Source of the DNA: CAZMGG01 sp964565715
GTDB lineage: Bacteria > Planctomycetota > UBA1135 > UBA2386
Direction of reading: 5' to 3'
Length of the DNA: 13,641 bases
Assembly: GCA_964565715.1 (NCBI GenBank)
Contig: CAZMGG010000144.1
Span: 1-13,641, forward strand
Below the pieces are notes generated by a model that made no database searches, was not told where the DNA came from, and saw only the letters and a list, made by a program, of their open reading frames with translations. Positions 5,837 to 11,230 of the stretch are shown piece after piece. Numbering within the stretch: the stretch's first letter is position 1; every line of letters begins with the position of its first letter. Position numbers and translations under genes: made by a program.

Positions 5837-8353
5837 GTGCCCAACGCCACCTTCCCCAACGCCGAGCAGCGTCGGGTCCTCGCCCACCCCACCGGTGCCC
5901 TCCTCGTGCTGGCGCCCGCCGGCACCGGCAAGACCCGGGTCATGGCCGAACGGCTGCGCGCCGTCATTGCCGACGGCACCATCGCCGCCGGACGCACCCT
6001 CTGCCTCACCTTCACCAATCGCGCCGCGGCGCAGATGCGCGAGCAGGTCCAGCAGACCCTCGGCCCGGCGGCGCGCGGCATCGAGGTCCGCACCTTCCAC
6101 GGTCTGTGCGCGCGCATCCTGCGGATCGAGGCCGACGCGCTGGGCCTCGCCCGCGACTTCTGCATCTACGACGAGGAGGACTGCCAGGAGATCCTCCGGC
6201 AGCTCGGCTGCACCGACCCGCAGGCCCTCCGCGACGTGCTCGAACGCATCGGCCGGGCCAAGGCCCAGGACCCCGACCCGCGGCCCGGGCGCGCCTGGAT
6301 CGAACGCGCCTTCGCCAAGGACCCAGCCCTCGCCGACCTCGCCTTCCGCTATCAGGTCGAACTCGCCGCCCGCCAGGCGCTGGACTATGACGACCTCGTC
6401 CACCAGACCCGCATCGCGCTGCGGCACCTGCCGTCGAGCCGGGCCCGGTGGGCGCACCGCTATGACTGGGTGCAGGTCGACGAGGTGCAGGACACCCACC
6501 AGAGCGAGTTCGACGTGCTCGGCACGCTGGCGCGGCGGACCGGCAACCTCGCGGTGTTCGGCGACCTCGACCAGACCATCTACACCTGGCGCGGCTCGGC
6601 GCCGGGCAGGCTGCTGGCGGACTTCGAGCGTGATTTCGCGCCGGTGACCAGGCTGCAGCTCCGTTTCAACTACCGCGCGACGCGGGCCCTGCTGGCCGCC
6701 GCCGACCGCTTCGCGGCGACGCTGGCGGAACGCCGCACGGCGATCTCGCCGGCGCCCGATCTGGCGGAAGGCGAGCCGCTGCGACGGCTGGTGACCGAGA
6801 CCGACCTCGACGAGGCCGCGGCGGTGGCGCGGGAACTGCGGCGGGCAAAGCCGCGCACGGCGGTGCTGGTGCGCACCCACAGGCGCGCCGAGGCCATCTC
6901 TGCGGCGCTGAGCGCGGCCGGCGTGCGTCACCTCACCGTCGAGCAGTTCGAGTTCTTCCGCCGGCAGGAGATCAAGGACGTGCTGGCCCGGCTCCGGCTC
7001 GTGCTGCACCCCGCCGACACCGGCGCCCTGCGCCGCTGCCTCCTGCGGCCGAAGCACGGCGTCGGCGAGCAGGTGCTGCAGGTGCTGCGCGACCATGGCG
7101 CCGCGGCTGGCGTGACCGCCGCGGAACTGCTGCGGCCGGGCGCCGCCGACGGCGATCCGCATGCGCCGCTGCTGGCTGCGTGGCGCAGCGGCGAGGTGGT
7201 GGTGCTCGACGTCGAGACCACCGGTCTGGAGGCCGGCGTCGACGCGGTGATCGAGATCGCCGCGATGCGACTGCGGCAGGGACGCCGCGCCGAGACGTTC
7301 CATCGCCTGCTGCGGGTCGACCGGCCGGTGGGCGAGTCGGTGCAGGTGCACGGCATCACCGACGCGGTGCTGGCCCGCGACGGCAGCGGGCCGGCGCAGG
7401 CCCTGCGCGAGCTGCGGGCCTTCGTCGGCGATGCCCACGTGGTGGGCCACAACGTGCGCTTCGACCTGCTGATGCTGCGCGCCGATGCGGCGCGGCACGG
7501 CGTACCGTTCGGCGAGCCGCCGCACGACGACACGCTGCTGCTGGCCCGCGGGCTGCTGCCCGGCCTCGACAACTACCGGCTGGCGACGCTGGCGGAACGC
7601 TTCCAGGTGCCGCAGGCGCCGAGCCACCGGGCCACGGACGACGTCGCGGCGACGGCGGCGGTGCTGGCGGCGCTGATCGACGATCTGCAGGCGCGGACCG
7701 GCGTGCGGCTCGCCCTGTGCCAGAGGATCGGTCCGAAGCTGAAGCGGCTGGCCGACCATCTGCGGTTCTGGCGCCACCAGGCGGAGCGGCTGCCGCTGCC
7801 CGAACTGCTGGCGCAGATCCTGGAGGAGTCGGGGCTGCGCGCCTTCTACGAGGAACTGGCGGGGCGAGAGCCGCGGCGGCTCGCGCACCTCGCCGAGTTC
7901 GAGCGCATGGCGGCGCGGTTCCAGGCGGCGCATCCGTACCAGCACCCGTGGCACCGGCTCGACGCGTTCGTGCGCGACGCGACGCTGGCCAAGAGCGCCT
8001 GGTTCGCCGACGCCAGCGAGGACGCGATCCCGGTGATCACGGTGCACCAGGCCAAGGGCCTGGAGTTCGACCACGTGGTGGTGGCGGGGCTGCGCAAGGG
8101 CGAGTTCCCGATCTACCGCAAGGTCGAGAAGGCGGGCGAAGCCGAGGAGGAACGCCGCCTGTTCTACGTGGCGATCACCCGGGCGCGGCAGAGCCTGCTG
8201 CTGACGGGGCATCGGCAGCGCGCCGGCAGCCCGTATCACGACGGCCCGAGCGCCTTCCTGCAGGACCTCGGGCTCGGCCTCGAGGATGGCCGGGCCCGCC
8301 GCGGCGACGGCTTCCAGGTGCGGGAAGACGGCGACGACGGCGGGCCCGCGTAG
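5837..8353 (+). CDS. UvrD/PcrA-like superfamily 1 helicase with embedded DEDDh 3'-5' exonuclease domain
   Basis: 838 residues from GTG 5837 (VPNATFPNAEQ), chosen because the Q-motif NAEQ then lies just inside the N terminus as in UvrD proteins. Helicase motifs in order: Walker A AGTGKT (K32), CLTFTNRAAAQM, Walker B DEVQD (D215-E216, Q218-D219), GDLDQTIYTWRG (242-253), LRFNYRAT (R280), then TVHQAKGLEFD (H737-E743) and FYVAITRAR (R782). All are intact, so an active 3'-5' DNA translocase is expected. Between the start and the rest of the 2B subdomain sits a DnaQ-type exonuclease: LDVETTG (D458, E460), VGHNVRFD (D543) and SHRATDD (H597, D602), about residues 452-625, with every catalytic residue present. 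The 2B sequence resumes at LPELLAQILEESGL. One chain could thus unwind and trim DNA in repair or replication restart. The gene ends 3 nt from the convergent neighbour's stop. Confidence 0.93.
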   Translation: MPNATFPNAEQRRVLAHPTGALLVLAPAGTGKTRVMAERLRAVIADGTIAAGRTLCLTFTNRAAAQMREQVQQTLGPAARGIEVRTFHGLCARILRIEADALGLARDFCIYDEEDCQEILRQLGCTDPQALRDVLERIGRAKAQDPDPRPGRAWIERAFAKDPALADLAFRYQVELAARQALDYDDLVHQTRIALRHLPSSRARWAHRYDWVQVDEVQDTHQSEFDVLGTLARRTGNLAVFGDLDQTIYTWRGSAPGRLLADFERDFAPVTRLQLRFNYRATRALLAAADRFAATLAERRTAISPAPDLAEGEPLRRLVTETDLDEAAAVARELRRAKPRTAVLVRTHRRAEAISAALSAAGVRHLTVEQFEFFRRQEIKDVLARLRLVLHPADTGALRRCLLRPKHGVGEQVLQVLRDHGAAAGVTAAELLRPGAADGDPHAPLLAAWRSGEVVVLDVETTGLEAGVDAVIEIAAMRLRQGRRAETFHRLLRVDRPVGESVQVHGITDAVLARDGSGPAQALRELRAFVGDAHVVGHNVRFDLLMLRADAARHGVPFGEPPHDDTLLLARGLLPGLDNYRLATLAERFQVPQAPSHRATDDVAATAAVLAALIDDLQARTGVRLALCQRIGPKLKRLADHLRFWRHQAERLPLPELLAQILEESGLRAFYEELAGREPRRLAHLAEFERMAARFQAAHPYQHPWHRLDAFVRDATLAKSAWFADASEDAIPVITVHQAKGLEFDHVVVAGLRKGEFPIYRKVEKAGEAEEERRLFYVAITRARQSLLLTGHRQRAGSPYHDGPSAFLQDLGLGLEDGRARRGDGFQVREDGDDGGPA

Positions 8354-8356
8354 CGG

Positions 8357-9700
8357 TCAGCGGATGTTGAGGGTGACCGCGTCGCTGGCCACCATGCCGA
8401 AGTTGTTGGCGCCGCTGATCACCGCCCATTGCGCGTGCAGACGGAGCCCCGTCAGCGCCGGATTGGCCGGCACCGCCAGGCCGTGGCTGGCATTGCCGTT
8501 GGGATCGACGAAGGCCACCGACACCGATTCCGTCGACGTGTACTCGATGCAGCCCGGCGCACCGAGCACGCCGAGGTCGAACGGCAGCGCGCCGAGGGGC
8601 CCGACCGTGTCGGACAGACCCAGGAACAGCAGGGCGGCGCCGGGGTCGGCGTTGCGCAGCGTCAGGTTGAAGCCCTGGCCCTGCATCGGCATGCCGTTCC
8701 AACCCATGCGCGGCTCCAGCCCGTTCACTCCGGGACAACCGCGACCGAACAGGAAGAACGGCTCCTCGTGCGACGAGCCGACGCCGCTGGGGATCGCCGT
8801 GCCGAGGTAGATCGGATTGGGCTCCCAGGTGTTGGTGGCCACGTCATAGAAGCCGAACTGCCGCGGCGTCGAACCGTAGCCCGGCACGTTGCCGACGATG
8901 TTGAGCCAGGGATTGACGTAGGTGCCGTTGCTGTTGCTGCCTGGCGCGGTGGCGCCGATGTTGATGCGGACCCCGCTCAGCGCCAGCGGATCGATGCTCC
9001 AGAGCTGGCCCGAGCTGCGGCCGGCGAGCGGCATGTTGTCGCGGCCCATGCTGAGCGCGAATGCGCTGCCACCCAGGAAGAAGACGGGATTGAGGGTGGG
9101 GGTCGGGTTCTCGGCATCGAGCATCCAGACGTTGGCCACGTCCGGCGTCGAGGCCGTGTGTGACGTGCCGACGAAGATCTCCCGGCCGTTCGTCGTGATC
9201 GACTGGCCGAGGCCGCGCACGCCCGACGCCGACAGGCTCAGCACGATGGTGGCCGGCCCGCCCGCCTTCGGGATCCAGCCGACGTTGCCGGCATCGGTCA
9301 CGAACCAGATCTGGTCGCGTCGCAAGGTGATGCCACTGATCGAGCCGGTGTCGATGGCGCCGGCGGTGAGCACCGTCTCGGAGACAACGGTCGTGCCGCT
9401 GACCACCACCCGCATGATCTCGCCGGGATTGGGCACCGACACCGAGCTGCTGCGCAGGGTGCCGTAGAAGACGAGTCCCAGTTCGTCCACCACCACGCAG
9501 TTGGCGGCGGCGGCATTGGCCGACTGGTTGCTGAGGAACGTCGCCGTGGTGCGGGCGGCATCGACGTGCCAGAGGCCGCCCACGGCCTGGCTGCTGATGT
9601 AGTCGGTGAAGGTCGACGCGATCCATTCGTTGCGACCGACCTGGGCGGGGACGAACGTGGCCAGGGTGAGGACGGTGGCCATCAGTGGAAGCACTCGCAT
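8357..9700 (-). CDS. Secreted protein with planctomycete-type C-terminal domain
   Basis: 447 residues. The start at ATG 9700 has GAGG (9708-9711) 7 nt upstream. Signal peptide MRVLPLMATVLTLATFVPAQ with a likely cut after the Ala-Gln region. Residues ~25-310 are made of repeated beta-strand units (ISGITLRRDQIWFVTDAGN, REIFVGTSHTA, GQLWSIDPLALSGV), consistent with a beta-propeller or similar sheet-rich fold. Residues 316-447 run FGRGCPGVNG, FNLTLRNADPGAALLFLGL, LPFDLGVLGAPGC, VPANPALTGLRLHAQW and GANNFG..SD. I associate this C-terminal pattern with very abundant secreted proteins of Planctomycetota, possibly a surface-attachment or sorting module; that role is inferred. Substrate and function are unknown. 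No enzyme motif is visible. Confidence 0.85.
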   Translation of the reverse strand: MRVLPLMATVLTLATFVPAQVGRNEWIASTFTDYISSQAVGGLWHVDAARTTATFLSNQSANAAAANCVVVDELGLVFYGTLRSSSVSVPNPGEIMRVVVSGTTVVSETVLTAGAIDTGSISGITLRRDQIWFVTDAGNVGWIPKAGGPATIVLSLSASGVRGLGQSITTNGREIFVGTSHTASTPDVANVWMLDAENPTPTLNPVFFLGGSAFALSMGRDNMPLAGRSSGQLWSIDPLALSGVRINIGATAPGSNSNGTYVNPWLNIVGNVPGYGSTPRQFGFYDVATNTWEPNPIYLGTAIPSGVGSSHEEPFFLFGRGCPGVNGLEPRMGWNGMPMQGQGFNLTLRNADPGAALLFLGLSDTVGPLGALPFDLGVLGAPGCIEYTSTESVSVAFVDPNGNASHGLAVPANPALTGLRLHAQWAVISGANNFGMVASDAVTLNIR

Positions 9701-9817
9701 GTCGGAACCTCGGTTGCAGGGATTGGGGAAGCCCGGCGGAACGCCCGCGGGCGGGCTGACTACGGCGCCCCCCGGCGCGGTGTTGGATGGTTCCGCTGCC
9801 TGCCGTAGGCTGCGCCC
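9701..9817. other. Divergent intergenic region (117 bp)
   Basis: This separates the secreted-protein gene (minus) from the barrel/HMA pair (plus) and should carry both promoters. On the plus strand TTGGAT (9784-9789) and TAGGCT (9807-9812) are spaced by 17 nt, loosely like a sigma-70 promoter. They would give an almost leaderless transcript for the barrel gene at 9818. The match is weak. No metal-regulator operator is recognisable by eye. Confidence 0.25.
9708..9711 (-). promoter_or_regulatory. Shine-Dalgarno sequence for the secreted protein at 9700
   Basis: GAGG on the minus strand, 7 nt before the ATG at 9700. It confirms the start that gives a complete signal peptide. Confidence 0.5.
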
Positions 9818-10666
9818 ATGCGGTGGCCCTGCGCCGTTCTCTGCCTCCTGCTCACAACGGCCTTGCCGGCGCAGATCCGCACCGGCGACGCCGGCGTGCG
9901 GTCACCGGACCTGCCGTCGCTCCGCGAACTGGGCGAGATGCGGGAGTACGAGCACGCCACCGAGGCCCGCGCCACCACCGAACTGGTCTACAGCCCGCAC
10001 CGGCGCTTCGAGACGCGGCTGCAGGTGCCGTTCCTCGGCCGCGACCAGGACCTGCCGGGGCTCGACGACATGACGTTCGGCTTCGGCGACGTTTCGTTGC
10101 AGGGCAAACTGGCGCTCCTGCGCGACGACGACGTGATGGTGTCGGACCGGATCGCCCTGCTGGTCACGGCCTACGCGCCGACCGGCGACGACGATCACCG
10201 CGTGAACGGCGTGCGCATGCCCCGCCGCCTGCAGGCCGGGCTCGGCGCGCCCGGCGTCGGGCTCGGCGCCGCCGGCACGATCGTCCGCGACCGGCATCGG
10301 GCCTCGCTGGTGGGCCAATGGGTCCACTTCGGCGCGCACGAGGGCTTCACGCCGGGCGACGAGGTGCGCGTCGACGTGGCCTGGTGGTATCGGCTGGCGC
10401 CGGTGGCGTTCGCGCCCGACGACGAGCGCTCGGAGGTGCGCTTCGTCGCCGAACTGAACGCCGGGCATCACTTCGCCGACCGCGAGAACGGCGTCCGCGG
10501 CGGCGATGGCCTGCGGCTCGACGGCCTGTTGGGCCTGCAGGTCAACTCGAACGACCAGGCCCGCCGGGTCGAGGTGGCGGCGATCGTGCCGCTGCAGGAG
10601 GATGCGCCGGGCCCGCAGGGGCGCGCCGGGCTCGGCGTGCTGTTCGCCCTCACCTTCTACTTCTGA
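9818..10666 (+). CDS. Predicted outer-membrane beta-barrel protein (MetA-pathway/transporter-like)
   Basis: 282 residues with signal peptide MRWPCAVLCLLLTTALPAQ. The mature protein shows alternating amphipathic strands (ATTELVYSPHRRFETRLQV, GFGDVSLQGKLALL, RIALLVTAYAPTGDDD, EVRVDVAWWYRLAP) and ends in Phe after FALTFYF, the usual C-terminal strand of outer-membrane barrels. The order 'FGDVSLQGKLAL ... VTAYAPTGD' resembles the family annotated as putative MetA-pathway-of-phenol-degradation transporters, which often sit beside metal or solvent efflux genes; the substrate is not known. Its TGA stop at 10664 is followed after 12 nt by the HMA lipoprotein ATG in the same frame, indicating one operon. 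The terminal Phe argues that this TGA is a true stop, unlike the two TGAs further on. No Shine-Dalgarno sequence is clear. Confidence 0.75.
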   Translation: MRWPCAVLCLLLTTALPAQIRTGDAGVRSPDLPSLRELGEMREYEHATEARATTELVYSPHRRFETRLQVPFLGRDQDLPGLDDMTFGFGDVSLQGKLALLRDDDVMVSDRIALLVTAYAPTGDDDHRVNGVRMPRRLQAGLGAPGVGLGAAGTIVRDRHRASLVGQWVHFGAHEGFTPGDEVRVDVAWWYRLAPVAFAPDDERSEVRFVAELNAGHHFADRENGVRGGDGLRLDGLLGLQVNSNDQARRVEVAAIVPLQEDAPGPQGRAGLGVLFALTFYF

Positions 10667-10678
10667 CCGAGAACGATC

Positions 10679-11164
10679 ATGACCCTGCGCCGCACGTTGC
10701 CCGTCCCGTTCCTGCTGCTGGCCGCCTGTGCGGCGCCGCCGCGAGTGCCGGGCATCGCGCTGGACGCCGACAATGGCCTGCGCGAGGTGCGGATCGAGGC
10801 GCTCGGCATCGAGTGACTGCCTTGAGCACGGGCCGTGGAGAACGGCCTGCGGCGCCTGGATGGCGTCGATCGCGTGCTGGTGGACGTGCAGGACAACGTC
10901 GTGACGATCGTGCCGTCGGCGCGGATCGCGCCGGACCTGGCGGCGATCCCGGCGGCGGTGCGGGACGCGGGTTTCCGGCCGGGCCGCATGTGGCTGCGGG
11001 CCGAGGGCGCGACGACGGCGCTGCCCGACGACACGCCGGGCTTCCGCATCGCCGGTTGGCCCGCACCGCTGCCGCTGGCCGGCCCGGCCGCGGCGGCGGC
11101 TGAGCTGCAGGCCGAGGTGCTGTGGCGCGACGGGCCGCTGCGGCTGCAGGTCGTGCGGCCGTAG
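10679..11164 (+). CDS. Predicted selenoprotein: HMA (MerP-like) lipoprotein with UxxU metal-binding motif, two in-frame TGA codons
   Basis: 161 residues if TGA at 10814 and 10823 are read as selenocysteine (residues 46 and 49). The N terminus MTLRRTLPVPFLLLAAC is a lipoprotein signal with lipobox LAAC (C17; Ala at +2, compatible with outer-membrane sorting). The HMA domain spans about residues 34-110: beta-1 LREVRIEALGIE, then U-L-P-U-A where the family has CxxC-A/V, helix RAVENGLRRLDGV, beta-2 DRVLVDVQDNVVTIV, helix APDLAAIPAAVRDAGF, and last strand RPGRMWLRAEG. Residues 111-161 are an extra beta-rich tail I do not recognise. The frame is continuous with no indel, and homology runs through both TGAs. 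HMA domains bind soft metal ions through CxxC; selenols should bind Hg, Cu(I) or Ag more tightly or act in redox. It lies 12 nt after the barrel gene. A caller would annotate only a 45-residue peptide or a 109-residue piece from GTG 10835. Alternative: a pseudogene with two nonsense changes. Confidence 0.8.
10814..10816 (+). other. In-frame TGA, predicted selenocysteine 46 (first HMA cysteine position)
   Basis: Codon order GGC-ATC-GAG-TGA-CTG-CCT-TGA-GCA. In HMA proteins GM(T/H/E)CxxC has Cys exactly here. The start of the candidate SECIS loop lies 20 nt after this codon, inside the usual bacterial range. Confidence 0.75.
10823..10825 (+). other. In-frame TGA, predicted selenocysteine 49 (second HMA cysteine position)
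   Basis: This is the second TGA, three codons after the first, matching the second Cys of CxxC. Only 11 nt separate it from the candidate SECIS loop, shorter than the usual spacing, so its decoding mechanism is less certain than that of the first. Confidence 0.7.
10829..10849 (+). promoter_or_regulatory. Candidate bacterial SECIS hairpin
   Basis: GGCCGT (10831-10836) and ACGGCC (10842-10847) pair perfectly around loop GGAGA (10837-10841). The stem extends by a G-T wobble (10830/10848) and a C-G pair (10829/10849). Bacterial SECIS elements lie in the coding sequence just after UGA, with a guanine in the first bases of a small apical loop about 16-37 nt downstream. This one has GG at the loop start, 20 nt after the first UGA. 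Binding by SelB is inferred. GC-rich DNA makes chance hairpins common. Confidence 0.55.
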
Positions 11165-11230
11165 GCGAACCCCGGCCGGACCGGCATTCCTGGACAAGGC
11201 CGGCCCTGCCCCGGACAGTGTTCGCCCCCC
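11165..11230. other. Intergenic region (66 bp) between HMA lipoprotein and antiporter
   Basis: Contains GGCCGG and, about 20 nt later, CCGGCC, which could form a 6-bp stem. No T-run follows, so I do not call a terminator. No clear promoter or Shine-Dalgarno sequence precedes the antiporter ATG, so the antiporter might be co-transcribed with the pair upstream or have its own start. Confidence 0.35.

Noticed and set aside
4928..8239. Minus-strand open frame of about 1100 codons
   Set aside because: It is a shadow of the helicase and of the secreted-protein gene. It is His/Arg/Gln/Ala-rich with no domain, and the plus-strand helicase motifs are complete.
10679..10816. A stand-alone 45-residue lipoprotein ending at the first TGA
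   Set aside because: Its last residues are exactly HMA strand beta-1, and the rest of the domain follows in frame, so the short form is probably only a termination product.
10835..11164. A separate 109-residue protein starting at GTG 10835
   Set aside because: This start falls inside the first HMA helix and would leave a fold lacking beta-1 and the metal site. The domain continues upstream in the same frame through the two TGAs.
10679..11164. TGA reassigned to Cys or Trp throughout the genome
   Set aside because: Several genes here end sensibly at TGA (barrel at 10664, antiporter at 13055, minus-strand stops at 3922, 3734 and 1896), and Cys is encoded by TGC/TGT elsewhere.
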